NCBI GenBank assembly: GCA_900552915.1
Contig: USBS01000045.1
Span: 1 to 13,617 of the forward strand
Length of the DNA: 13,617 bases
Reading direction: 5' to 3'
Source: an uncultured Sutterella sp.
GTDB taxonomy: Bacteria; Pseudomonadota; Gammaproteobacteria; Burkholderiales; Burkholderiaceae_F
Positions 5,056 through 12,419 of this stretch are shown here, piece by piece. How positions within the stretch are numbered: position 1 is the first letter of the stretch; each line of letters opens with the position of its first letter. Both the position numbers and the translations under genes were made by a program. The notes below the pieces were generated by a model that had not been told where the DNA came from, ran no database searches, and worked only from the letters and a program-made list of their open reading frames with translations.

Positions 5056-7623
5056 TTACACGCGCTTGATGCGAACGGTGACATTGTTGCTCATGTTGCC
5101 GCAGGCAACCTGGCTCTTACCGGTAGCAAACCAGTTGGTGTTGACGCCTTCGCGAACCCATTCGTACTCCGGAAGGAGTTTCTTGGTGCGAACGCCGCCA
5201 GAGAAGCCGTAGGCAAAAAGCGAACCGGCAATCACGCGATTGGTAACCGTCACCTGAGCGCGTCCCTTGACAGCCAGATCAAGCCCTTCGAGCTCAATCG
5301 TGTCGCCGGTCTTGATGCCCAAGCGGTCGGCATCAACGGGGTTCATCCAGATCGTGCGATCACCCGTGAAGCGAGTCGGATAGGTAAAGAGCGTCACACC
5401 GCAGCAGGATGCCGAGTCCTTGCCCGAAGCAATGATGAATTCATTGTCGGCCTTCGGATGCGTATAGCTCTTCGTGGGATAGTATTCCGGCAGCGGACTG
5501 ATGCCCTTGGCCGAAGGTTTGTAGACCGCGTAGAAGCTGATGATTTCGCCCTTGCCCGTAGGCGTCGTAAAGGGCTGCTTGTACGGGATCATGTTGTACT
5601 TCTTCGTATTGACCAACGAGAAGCCCTGCTTTTCAACTTCTGCGGCGATACGGTCGCCTTCGCCCGGCTTGGCCTTGTTCTTGTTGGCTACAAACTTATT
5701 CCAGGCGCCGTTGATCAGTTTTTCGTTGAACCACTTCTTCCAGCCGGCGCGATCCTTGATCTCTTGGTCGTAGCCTAAGCGTGCGGCGAGAGCCGGATCG
5801 ATGCGGCGAAGGATTTCGCAGAACTGCCAGATGTCGTGGCGAGCTTCGACGCCTTCGGGCGGATCGATCAGAGCATCGGACTTCTGCGCCCAACCGTCGC
5901 GAGCGTAATTGACGCCGATGTATTCGTGGTTTTCCAGGAAGAACGTACTCGGCAGGACATAGTCGGCCCAATCGTTGGATTCCTGCGGCATAAGGTCCTG
6001 ACTTACGATCAGTTCCATAGCCTTAAAGCCTTCGATGAGTCGAGCCGAATTGGCTTCGCGATGGAACATCGAGCAGCCGGTCATGAACAGAGCGCGCACC
6101 GGATAGGGCTTGCCGGTCTTGGCCGCCTCAAGCGCCGGCCACAGCGTGCCGATGCCTTCCGGATAAAAGAGCTTGTCGAGCGGCTTGCCGGGCTTGATTT
6201 CCCAGGTCACGCCCGTGGGCCCCGTGCACTTCGTGCCGGCCTTCTTGACGCCCGGCCCGCCGACACCGGCGCCCTGCGTAATGATAAAGCCGCCCTTGCG
6301 ATCCACCTGTCCCGTAAAGAGATTGATGAGGCTCATCAGCTCGTAGCATTCGACGTCGTTGCCGTTGCGTGACGAGTACCAACCGTCGTCGCAAACGCCG
6401 CCGAGATTGAAGAAATCGCGGGCCGTTTCGATGATGCGCTTGGCCGGAATGTTGGTGATCTTGGCCACGTATTCGGGCGTGTACTTCGCATTGCCCTGCT
6501 TGAATGCCTCAAACACGGTGCGGGCATGCACGCGCGTGCCGTCGGCAAGCGTCACTTCGCCCTGCCAGCTCATAGCGGGCAGAACATCGGGGGATTCGTC
6601 GAATCCGACGGGCTGTCCCTTTTCATTGAGCTTGGGACCCTGGAACGCCATCTGGCTGGTGTGTTCGTCAATGACGGCAAAGTAGCGCTTGCGGCCGTCC
6701 TTTTTCACCATGTCTTCCGTGATCGGCGTGTAGTCGTCGGTCACCAAGCAAGGCGAATTCGTCCACTTGCGCATCCATTCGAGATCGCAGAGATTTTCCT
6801 TGAGGCCGACGAAAATGAGGCCGTGAAGGAATGCCGCATCGGTACCGGGCTTGATCGGAATCCATTCGGATTCGCCAAGCGCGCCTTCGGGCATGCGCGG
6901 ATCGACAAATACCAACCGCGCGCCGTTTTCGCGAGCTGCCGCTGCCGTCGAGAAAACACCCATGGCGCAGTTCAGCGTGCGACCGACCAACAGCAGATAC
7001 CGAACATTCAGATAATCGGGTTCCACCTTGCCCAAACCGGAGAAGGTCGGGCCGAAAATCAAACGGCGGGCAAACGTAGAAGCAGAGTTGCAGGTCGCCG
7101 AGTGATTGATCACGTTAGGCGTTCCCAGAGCCGGCGCAAACCAATTCTGATACGCGGTGAAGTTATGGCTCGTGCAAACAACCGACTGCTCGCCGTCCTT
7201 GGCAATGATTTCTTTGAGCTTGGCCGCGATTTCGTTCAACGCCTGATCCCAGGAAATTTCTTCGAATTCGCCGCTGCCGCGTTCACCCTTGCGCTTCAAG
7301 GGTTTACGGATGCGCATCGGATGATCCCAAGCCCAGAGCGCAGAAGCGCCTCTGCCGCAATAGCCTCGCTGCGGATGATCGGGATTGGGAAGGATGCGGA
7401 TGCTTGCACGAGAGGGCTTCTCGCCTTCCTTGTGCATGGCGAGCATGCCGCAACGGGCGCCGCACATGCAGCAGGCAACGGGATAGGCTTTCCAGCCCTT
7501 CTTCTTGAGAGTCTCAACCTCTTGTTTGGCCGCTGCCCATCCCAAGGAGGACGTTGCGGCGGTCGCTCCGGCCGCACCCAAAAGCGTGCGTCTGGAGATA
7601 TGAGGAAGTTTGACGTCTGCCAT
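5056..7623 (-). CDS. Tat-exported molybdopterin oxidoreductase, catalytic subunit (PsrA/PhsA/ArrA-like)
   Basis: An 855-residue DMSO-reductase-superfamily enzyme. A Tat signal is clear at the N-terminus (SRRTLLGAAGA, twin Arg at 11-12). A [4Fe-4S] site follows: C51-x2-C54-x3-C58-x30-C89, with CGRG after the last ligand. The probable molybdenum ligand is C178 in HSATCNSAS, which places it with the cysteine-ligated, PsrA/PhsA/TtrA/ArrA-like enzymes rather than the serine-ligated DmsA/TorA group. The C-terminal molybdopterin dinucleotide-binding domain starts near TPTGKGEIISFY and includes WMNPVDADRLGIKTGD. The start at 7621-7623 is chosen because AGGAG precedes it and the Tat signal starts there; an in-frame extension to 7761 is Arg-rich and not family-like. 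The acceptor (polysulfide, thiosulfate, arsenate or another) cannot be assigned. No TorD-type chaperone gene is nearby. Confidence 0.93.
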   Translation of the reverse strand: MADVKLPHISRRTLLGAAGATAATSSLGWAAAKQEVETLKKKGWKAYPVACCMCGARCGMLAMHKEGEKPSRASIRILPNPDHPQRGYCGRGASALWAWDHPMRIRKPLKRKGERGSGEFEEISWDQALNEIAAKLKEIIAKDGEQSVVCTSHNFTAYQNWFAPALGTPNVINHSATCNSASTFARRLIFGPTFSGLGKVEPDYLNVRYLLLVGRTLNCAMGVFSTAAAARENGARLVFVDPRMPEGALGESEWIPIKPGTDAAFLHGLIFVGLKENLCDLEWMRKWTNSPCLVTDDYTPITEDMVKKDGRKRYFAVIDEHTSQMAFQGPKLNEKGQPVGFDESPDVLPAMSWQGEVTLADGTRVHARTVFEAFKQGNAKYTPEYVAKITNIPAKRIIETARDFFNLGGVCDDGWYSSRNGNDVECYELMSLINLFTGQVDRKGGFIITQGAGVGGPGVKKAGTKCTGPTGVTWEIKPGKPLDKLFYPEGIGTLWPALEAAKTGKPYPVRALFMTGCSMFHREANSARLIEGFKAMELIVSQDLMPQESNDWADYVLPSTFFLENHEYIGVNYARDGWAQKSDALIDPPEGVEARHDIWQFCEILRRIDPALAARLGYDQEIKDRAGWKKWFNEKLINGAWNKFVANKNKAKPGEGDRIAAEVEKQGFSLVNTKKYNMIPYKQPFTTPTGKGEIISFYAVYKPSAKGISPLPEYYPTKSYTHPKADNEFIIASGKDSASCCGVTLFTYPTRFTGDRTIWMNPVDADRLGIKTGDTIELEGLDLAVKGRAQVTVTNRVIAGSLFAYGFSGGVRTKKLLPEYEWVREGVNTNWFATGKSQVACGNMSNNVTVRIKRV

Positions 7624-7663
7624 CTTCTTCTCCTGTTCTTTTCGTTCAATCGGTGCATCAAAG

Positions 7664-7736
7664 CGCGGGGTTCGCCTTGCCGTCGCCCTTCTTCCTGAAG
7701 CCCCGCGGGTCGATTGCTCTTCTCTGAAAAAAGAGC
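7664..7736 (-). promoter_or_regulatory. Structured 5' leader of the molybdoenzyme operon
   Basis: Two hairpins lie between the likely promoter and the start at 7623. On the plus strand, GCTCTT (7716-7721) pairs with AAGAGC (7731-7736), and CGCGGGGTTC (7664-7673) pairs with GAAGCCCCGCG (7697-7707) with one bulged base. The leader would be about 140 nt. I see no match to a known riboswitch. The pairing is directly visible; function is inferred. Confidence 0.35.
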
Positions 7737-7770
7737 CGTTTCGGGGTGCTGACGGGCGCACCTATCGCTG

Positions 7771-7798
7771 ATTTTAGGAAACAAATTGAAACAGCAAA
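7771..7798 (-). promoter_or_regulatory. Possible promoter of the molybdoenzyme operon
   Basis: On the minus strand, TTTGCT (7793-7798) is followed after 16 bases by TAAAAT (7771-7776), a 5-of-6 match to the -10 consensus. It lies between the HxlR-type palindrome and the coding start, directed into the operon. The -35 match is weak. Confidence 0.35.
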
Positions 7799-7820
7799 GA
7801 CCTTAAGAAAACAATGATTG

Positions 7821-7838
7821 ACTCACAAAATGGTGAGT
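7821..7838. promoter_or_regulatory. Candidate HxlR operator, ACTCAC-N6-GTGAGT
   Basis: Perfect 6-base inverted arms separated by AAAATG lie in the divergent gap between the HxlR gene and the molybdoenzyme operon. The layout resembles the ACTTAC-N(5-6)-GTAAGT type of site known for several HxlR-family regulators. It overlaps TTGACT (7818-7823), a possible -35 element for the HxlR gene. It lies about 23 bases upstream of the likely -35 of the operon. Binding is inferred. Confidence 0.5.
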
Positions 7839-7926
7839 TTTGAGAAATACGCGGGTTCGCACGAAAACACCTAGACAAAATACCGAGGCGCCAACTGTCC
7901 CGGTGATAGAATCGGAAGCTATCGAC

Positions 7927-8415
7927 TTGTTTGTTGATAAAGCAGTTATGTATCAACCGAAGCTCCCCAAAGATCTTCGCTGTCCATTGGAGTATGCATT
8001 GGAGTTTTTCAGCGGCCGCTGGAAGTCTCGAATCCTGTGCTTGCTCTATTCCGAAGGCAGCGTACGCTACAACGACATAAAAAAGGCCCTCGACCACGTC
8101 TCGGACACAGTTCTGGCCAACACCCTGAAGGAACTGATCGGGCATGAATTGATTCAAAGGAAGCAATATCCGGAAATTCCGCCGCGTGTGGAATACTCGC
8201 TCACCGAGAAAGGCCTGAGTCTCGTTCCCTTCCTGAGAAATATCTGTCGTTGGTCGGCCCAGTTCCACGATTTCGACAGTGTTTCCGACGAGGCACTCTC
8301 GCACTGCAAAAACTGCGTCGTACTCAAGTTCCGCGGCGCCGATCTCCCCGCCGATCAGGAACACGCGAACTGCTCCGTCCGCTCGGCTGAAAATAGAGGC
8401 GCATCTCTCGACTGA
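7927..8415 (+). CDS. HxlR-family regulator, cysteine-rich
   Basis: A winged-helix regulator of the HxlR family. CPLEYALEFFSGRWKSRILCLL is the family's N-terminal helix pair, VLANTLKELIGHELIQR is the recognition region and PRVEYSLTEKG is the wing. The frame is open from 7840. I chose the TTG at 7927 because GGAAG lies 8 bases before it; the ATG at 7948 has no ribosome binding site but gives a typical length, and a TTG at 7840 would overlap the palindrome. With this start the protein has 162 residues. Numbered from it, cysteines are at 19, 38, 107, 127, 130 and 149. C19 precedes PLEYAL, the position of the redox-sensing cysteine in YodB/HypR-like members; CKNC at 127-130 lies beyond the usual domain end. 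It probably controls the divergent operon in response to a redox or electrophile signal. Confidence 0.85.
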   Translation: MFVDKAVMYQPKLPKDLRCPLEYALEFFSGRWKSRILCLLYSEGSVRYNDIKKALDHVSDTVLANTLKELIGHELIQRKQYPEIPPRVEYSLTEKGLSLVPFLRNICRWSAQFHDFDSVSDEALSHCKNCVVLKFRGADLPADQEHANCSVRSAENRGASLD

Positions 8416-8442
8416 CGCTCGTCGCGTTCGATCGTACTGCCT

Positions 8443-8469
8443 AGCTCGCTGTTTGCGGGCTTTTTTATT
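8443..8469 (+). terminator. Rho-independent terminator of the HxlR gene
   Basis: AGCTCGC (8443-8449) pairs with GCGGGCT (8455-8461), seven pairs including one G-T, across a 5-base loop. It is followed directly by a T-run (8461-8467). It lies 28 bases after the HxlR stop codon. Confidence 0.85.
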
Positions 8470-8531
8470 GCTCCAACATTCTCGCGACTATTGGAATGTT
8501 CAGTTTCGGCATTCGCACCAAAGTCTGCAGA

Positions 8532-8571
8532 CAAAAATAAGGGAGTCCGTCCGAAGAGACGAAACTCCCTT
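8532..8571 (-). terminator. Rho-independent terminator of the first assT gene
   Basis: AAGGGAGT (8539-8546) and ACTCCCTT (8564-8571) are perfect arms, with an inner CGTC/GACG stem. Read leftward, the hairpin is followed by ATTTTTG (8532-8538). It starts 28 bases after the assT stop codon. Confidence 0.88.
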
Positions 8572-8599
8572 GAAAATCAAGCTTTAGCGAAAAGTCTGA

Positions 8600-10390
8600 T
8601 TACTTACCGAAAGCCTGCTTGAGGTCAATAACATGGCCCTGATAGTGAGGAGCGGAGGCCTTGTTGTTGTAGACGTCGATTTCGACCTTCACGTCCTTGG
8701 TCTTGTAGTCGACTTCCTGCAGACGGCCGATGGTGCCCTTGGTCTGATCAAACAGACCGACGGAGCCGTAGAAGGAGAACATCGTATCCTTGTCGGCCTG
8801 ATAGGCGGAGTTGGAAGTAATCGGCGAGAAGCTTTCGTAGCCGCGTTCCTTACCGTAAGCCCAGGTCTGCTGAACCGTCATCTTCTTCATGTCGATCTTG
8901 TATTCGACAACGCGAGAGTAGTTCATTTCGGGCAGAGCGGGCTGTTCGTAGTGGCGAACCTGACCGTTGTCGAACACAACAATCGTGCCGTTCTTGGAAG
9001 CGCGCGGCCAAGCGGCGTGCTGGGTGTACGTGAAGTCGAAGCCGCCTTCGCAGTCGCCCGTCGGAGTGCACTTGATGGCCTTGCCGTTGGCGTCAACAGG
9101 CTTGAGAAGCTTCTTTTCCAGACCGTTCTTCCAGCCCGTGCTCGGGGCAAGAATCCACTTGACCTGCTTGTCGCGGCCGATCTTCATCACGCCCTGATGG
9201 CGAGCCGAAATGATGATCGAATCGTCGCTCGGGTCGTACGCAACGGAGTTGACGTGCGCCCAGTTGCGGCCCGTGCCGACGCCCGCGGCATCTCCGAACG
9301 GAGCGAGCGGTTCGGAGCCGACGCTCTGACCCTGAGCATCCAAGTCAACGTTCATGCAAACGGCACCGAGGTCGAGATTCTTAATCAGATCGTCGCGCGT
9401 CGGGTCAAGAATCGTATTGAGGTCCCATTCGTCGATCACGTTGCCGGAGCGGTCAACTTCGATGATGAAGTCGCGCACGGTCTGAACGACCTGGCCGTCA
9501 GGACGGTGATAACGGTACTTTGCGGCACGAAGCAGCACATGGCCGTTGGGCATTTCCCAAGAAGCATGCGACAGATCGATGTATCCCGGCGGCAGCGGAT
9601 GCTTGGCGATGATGCGGCCTGCAAGGTTCATTTCGATCCAGCGCTGGCCCTGCACCAGGGTGTACGTACCGGCCTTCGTCGGGAAGAAGCCCATGGCGTA
9701 GCCGCGGTCGGCAATGTTGTAGTTGATGCCGTCGTAGATGGCTTCGGGTTCGAGCCACCAACGGAATTCACCCTGCGTGTCGACCACGTAGTTCAGGGGA
9801 ATCGTTTCGAAAGCAAGCGAGCCGCCCGAGGGGTTCGCAGCGCTCTTGCTCATGTGCGGCGTCTTGGGCATGATCCAGTTCACTTCCGAGCCCTTGGGCG
9901 GACGCGTACCGGAGTTCACCAGGTACAGACGATCCTTGAACTTGGGATCAAGCTTGGTAACCTTGGGCTGCGGCAGAGCCGTGATGTTGCGGTTGTCCAT
10001 GTAGTGCATGGTCAGAGCCGGCGTCACGATCTTGTAGGTGTCGGTGTACTTCTTGCCGTCGAGCTTGTAGCTCACGACAACCGTGTTCTTGTAGTCGGGG
10101 TACAGACCGAAAACAGGAATGCCGTCGTTGGAAAGCAGCGTCGAACGGCCGACATCGTAGCTGATGTCGATGCCGCCGTTGGGCTTGCCCTTAACGGTCA
10201 CTTTGATGTCGGTGGGATGCTTCGTGTTGCGGTTGATGACGGCCGTAAGCGGCGAGTAGCCGTACGGATTCACAATGACATTGCCCAGGTGCGTTCCCTT
10301 CGGCGTCGGAGCCGGAGCCATGGACTCGGCGGAAGCGGCCATGGAAAAGGCAACTGCAGCTGCGGCAATCGTCAGATGAAGGATCTTCAT
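8600..10390 (-). CDS. assT: Periplasmic arylsulfate sulfotransferase, complete
   Basis: A 596-residue precursor of the PAPS-independent AssT family, which moves sulfate from one phenolic sulfate ester to another phenol through a sulfo-histidine. A Sec signal peptide ends at ASA (residue 21). The active-site set is complete: H275 (LSHASWEMPNGH), H379 and N381 (WAHVNSV), R397 (ISARHQ), and the likely sulfurylated H458 (TYTQHAAW). The spacing from H275 through R397 equals that of the E. coli enzyme (H252, H356, N358, R374). C441 and C447 (CTPTGDC) form the loop disulfide that needs DsbL. The start at 10388-10390 is preferred over one seven codons upstream because AGGAG is correctly spaced from it and the signal peptide starts there. 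It has its own terminator and is divergent from a LysR gene. The natural donor and acceptor cannot be told. Confidence 0.95.
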   Translation of the reverse strand: MKILHLTIAAAAVAFSMAASAESMAPAPTPKGTHLGNVIVNPYGYSPLTAVINRNTKHPTDIKVTVKGKPNGGIDISYDVGRSTLLSNDGIPVFGLYPDYKNTVVVSYKLDGKKYTDTYKIVTPALTMHYMDNRNITALPQPKVTKLDPKFKDRLYLVNSGTRPPKGSEVNWIMPKTPHMSKSAANPSGGSLAFETIPLNYVVDTQGEFRWWLEPEAIYDGINYNIADRGYAMGFFPTKAGTYTLVQGQRWIEMNLAGRIIAKHPLPPGYIDLSHASWEMPNGHVLLRAAKYRYHRPDGQVVQTVRDFIIEVDRSGNVIDEWDLNTILDPTRDDLIKNLDLGAVCMNVDLDAQGQSVGSEPLAPFGDAAGVGTGRNWAHVNSVAYDPSDDSIIISARHQGVMKIGRDKQVKWILAPSTGWKNGLEKKLLKPVDANGKAIKCTPTGDCEGGFDFTYTQHAAWPRASKNGTIVVFDNGQVRHYEQPALPEMNYSRVVEYKIDMKKMTVQQTWAYGKERGYESFSPITSNSAYQADKDTMFSFYGSVGLFDQTKGTIGRLQEVDYKTKDVKVEIDVYNNKASAPHYQGHVIDLKQAFGK

Positions 10391-10531
10391 TGTCTTTCTC
10401 CTCGTGGTCAATGAGACACGTCGGTCGGTTCATAAACCTTGACCAACGCTACGAGAGTCAGTCTATCGAGAGTTCAATTTTGAGGAAATCGGCTCATACC
10501 CAGATTGAATCGCCAGAGTCCGAAACGGGGG

Positions 10532-10560
10532 TTTGCAAGATTTGCAAAGCGCCTTATGAT
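10532..10560 (+). promoter_or_regulatory. Likely lysR promoter
   Basis: TTTGCA (10532-10537) and TATGAT (10555-10560, 5 of 6 to consensus) are 17 bases apart. The -35 element lies in the palindromic LysR box, the usual arrangement for self-repression. Transcription would begin near 10567, leaving a leader of about 70 nt. Confidence 0.45.
10533..10547. promoter_or_regulatory. LysR-type T-N11-A box (TTGCA-N5-TGCAA)
   Basis: A perfect 15-base interrupted palindrome containing T-N11-A lies in the 246-bp gap between assT and the divergent lysR gene. It is about 143 bases from the assT start and 90 from the lysR start. Position and form match LysR-family recognition sites. Binding is inferred. Confidence 0.55.
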
Positions 10561-10581
10561 TTGATGAAAAGAAATTCCGAA

Positions 10582-10616
10582 GGCCGCGAAAACTCCATCC
10601 AAAAATCTTCGCGGCC
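10582..10616 (+). promoter_or_regulatory. Strong hairpin in the lysR leader
   Basis: GGCCGCGAA (10582-10590) and TTCGCGGCC (10608-10616) are perfect 9-base arms around a 17-base loop. The hairpin ends 20 bases before the lysR ATG, which lacks a clear Shine-Dalgarno sequence. There is no T-run after it on the plus strand, so it is not a standard terminator in that direction. It could be an RNA control element or a protein site on DNA. Confidence 0.45.
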
Positions 10617-10636
10617 CTAGAGAAACGCCGTACGCC

Positions 10637-11590
10637 ATGCTGAGTCAAAACCACCATTCCTTTCCGGAAAACTCCGTTCTTTTGGTGCTTTCGTCGCTGT
10701 TTCGAACCGCGAGCCTCACGCTTTCGGGCAACGAGCTCGGCACTTCTACCGCCACCGTCAGCCGCGCTCTTTCAGCCGCACGAGAATTTTTCGGCGACGA
10801 ACTCTTCATCCGAAGCGGTCCGCGCATGATGCCCACTGCCCGCATGCGCGAGCTTCAGCCCGAAATCGAAGAGATTCTGCGCCGACTCGAGCGGCTGTCT
10901 GCTCCGGTTATCTTCGATCCGGCCGACCTTGACCGTACCTTTCGCATTGCAGCGGCCGACAACGGCGTGCTGGCCTTTCTCTTTCCGGCCTTCAAGGTGA
11001 TCCTCAAGCAGGCTCCCAAAATCAAGCTTGACGTCATCGGGCTCAACGGAGATCTATTCGACGATCTGAGAAACGGAAGACTCGATCTGGGCATGTTCCC
11101 CTTTGATCCGATTCCGCCCGAATGCCGCAGCGTCGTACTCGCCAATGAACCGGACGTTCTGTTGGTACGCAGGGATCATCCGCTCGTTGAGTTCTACCGC
11201 AAGCACGGCACGCTCACGCTTGAAGCCATTCAGTCCTACCCGAAAGTTCGCATTACCAACGTCGCTCACAATTTCTCAGCAGCCGTCGTGCGCTATCACG
11301 CAAGCCTTATGGCTCACGAAAGCGAAGGCGCCAGCATTTCCATGCCCTACTTTCTTGCCGCTCCCTGGATGGTACTTGAGACCGACGCCACGGTGAAAAT
11401 TCTCGAAAAAAACGGCAGGCTGCTTGCTCGCTACCTGCCGTTGGAGGTTCTGCCGCTGCCCGACACCATCGCCGGTTGCTATGAACGCCGCATCATCTGG
11501 CACGAGAACGCTTCAAGCGATCCGGCGCTGCGGTGGTTCATCGCCATGCTCCGGACAACCTGTCGGGAGCAGGCGCAGCAGACGCATTGA
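10637..11590 (+). CDS. LysR-family transcriptional regulator next to assT
   Basis: A 317-residue LysR-type regulator. The N-terminal winged helix-turn-helix covers about residues 10-65: VLSSLFRTASLTLSGNELGTSTATVSRALSAAREFFGDELFIRSG is the family pattern, with the variant S-x-x-T-A-T-V-S-R-A recognition helix and the DELFIRSG wing. The effector-binding domain starts near TFRIAAADN (about residue 96) and runs to the end. The window shows a NodD/PcpR-like sequence type rather than a CysB type. The start at 10637 is the first ATG and leaves the family N-terminus intact. It is divergent from assT with a palindromic box in between, so it most likely controls assT and itself, perhaps in response to an aromatic or sulfated compound. 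It meets dsbI tail to tail with a 19-base gap. Confidence 0.9.
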   Translation: MLSQNHHSFPENSVLLVLSSLFRTASLTLSGNELGTSTATVSRALSAAREFFGDELFIRSGPRMMPTARMRELQPEIEEILRRLERLSAPVIFDPADLDRTFRIAAADNGVLAFLFPAFKVILKQAPKIKLDVIGLNGDLFDDLRNGRLDLGMFPFDPIPPECRSVVLANEPDVLLVRRDHPLVEFYRKHGTLTLEAIQSYPKVRITNVAHNFSAAVVRYHASLMAHESEGASISMPYFLAAPWMVLETDATVKILEKNGRLLARYLPLEVLPLPDTIAGCYERRIIWHENASSDPALRWFIAMLRTTCREQAQQTH

Positions 11591-11609
11591 CAAATTGTTT
11601 TGCTGAAAA

Positions 11610-12281
11610 TCAGGCCTTCTTCACAAAGTCGCGCATCACCCAGCCGTAGATCATGGCAATGAGGAAGATGGCGGCCACGACGCAGGCCAAGAGGCAGCAC
11701 GAAGCCATGTCCATGAACTTCCACTGCGGGATCAGGTACCAGCCGTCGGAAGACTGATAAAGCTCGATGAACCAGCGCTGCAGGTCGCCCAGCACGGCGC
11801 CGTCGGGCACGACCGGAGCGTCGTAACCGCAGTCGCCCGTGGGCTGGAACCAAGCCGGAGCCCACTTCTCAAGCGGCAGACCGAACGGGAAGTGCGGTTC
11901 GGTCGAGCAACCCTGCATGCCGAACATCGCCATCGGATCGTCCGAGTGCACGGCGTCGTGAATGCCGATCAGCTTCCACGAGCACATGATCGTGTACACA
12001 AGGCCGTAGATCGAAATCACGTAGCCCACGATCTTGGCCCACAGTGCCTTCGGGTTGATCATCGCGATGATGCAGCCCAGAGCCATCACCAGGTTGCCGT
12101 AGCGAATGTACACGCACTGCTCGCACGGCAGCATGTGCATCCAATCCTGGAACACGTAGTGAGCCAGAAGCACCATGGCGATCATGGCAAAAGCGATGAT
12201 GCCCCAGGGCCAGCGCGAATCCTGCCAGTCGGCAAGCGTATTGACAGGGTCTGTCTTCAGACCGCTAAAAAACTTTTTCAT
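11610..12281 (-). CDS. dsbI: DsbI, DsbB-family quinone reductase partner of DsbL
   Basis: Inner-membrane protein of 223 residues that reoxidises DsbL and passes the electrons to quinone. Four or five hydrophobic helices are visible. The first periplasmic cysteine pair is C53-E-Q-C56 in LPCEQCVYIR, the DsbI form of the DsbB C-x2-C site, followed by an arginine (R60) near the quinone. The second pair is C125 (QGCSTEP) and C151 (TGDCGYD), in a long periplasmic loop of about 75 residues, which is longer than in DsbB itself. Further cysteines at 70, 100, 195, 196 and 200 lie in membrane segments. It follows dsbL by 138 bases with a hairpin in the gap. It is the usual companion of assT and dsbL. 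Assignment is firm. Confidence 0.92.
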   Translation of the reverse strand: MKKFFSGLKTDPVNTLADWQDSRWPWGIIAFAMIAMVLLAHYVFQDWMHMLPCEQCVYIRYGNLVMALGCIIAMINPKALWAKIVGYVISIYGLVYTIMCSWKLIGIHDAVHSDDPMAMFGMQGCSTEPHFPFGLPLEKWAPAWFQPTGDCGYDAPVVPDGAVLGDLQRWFIELYQSSDGWYLIPQWKFMDMASCCLLACVVAAIFLIAMIYGWVMRDFVKKA

Positions 12282-12300
12282 GGCAAAAACGTCCCCGCCT

Positions 12301-12321
12301 GCCGCGCTTTACTTCCGCGGC
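12301..12321 (-). promoter_or_regulatory. Small hairpin before dsbI
   Basis: GCCGCG (12301-12306) and CGCGGC (12316-12321) are perfect arms around a 9-base loop, 20 bases ahead of the dsbI ATG. It follows the larger dsbL-dsbI hairpin and could influence dsbI translation. Confidence 0.3.
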
Positions 12322-12340
12322 CCGGTGTAGAAAAGAATCT

Positions 12341-12393
12341 GAAAAAGAAGCGGGAGAGGCGGACGTTAAGGAGGTATCCGCCAGCCCCTCCCG
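12341..12393 (-). terminator. Terminator or attenuator between dsbL and dsbI
   Basis: CGGGAG/CTCCCG (12351-12356 and 12388-12393) and GGCGGA/TCCGCC (12358-12363 and 12377-12382) form a two-part stem with a small internal loop. Read leftward, it is followed by CTTCTTTTTC. It lies 27 bases after the dsbL stop. Because no clear dsbI promoter is seen beyond it, partial termination that lowers dsbI relative to dsbL is the likely role. Confidence 0.65.
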
Positions 12394-12419
12394 TTAGGAG
12401 AGAACAAATTGGATTGGAA

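Noticed and set aside
6526..7698. Open frame of 390 codons opposite the molybdoenzyme gene
   Set aside because: Antisense shadow; the opposite strand has the Tat signal, Fe-S ligands and cofactor domains in the correct order.
7664..7736. Moco riboswitch in the molybdoenzyme leader
   Set aside because: Only two simple hairpins are seen; I cannot identify the conserved core of the Moco RNA.
7624..7761. Longer N-terminus for the molybdoenzyme catalytic subunit
   Set aside because: It adds an Arg-rich, non-family stretch before a perfect Tat signal and ignores the AGGAG at 7623; this region is better read as a leader.
7774..8364. Open frame of 196 codons on the minus strand opposite the HxlR gene
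   Set aside because: No family resemblance; the plus-strand reading has complete HxlR motifs and its own terminator.
8633..10414. Open frame of 593 codons on the plus strand opposite assT
   Set aside because: It mirrors the real assT gene in codon phase, has no recognisable domain or membrane pattern, and is common opposite GC-rich genes.
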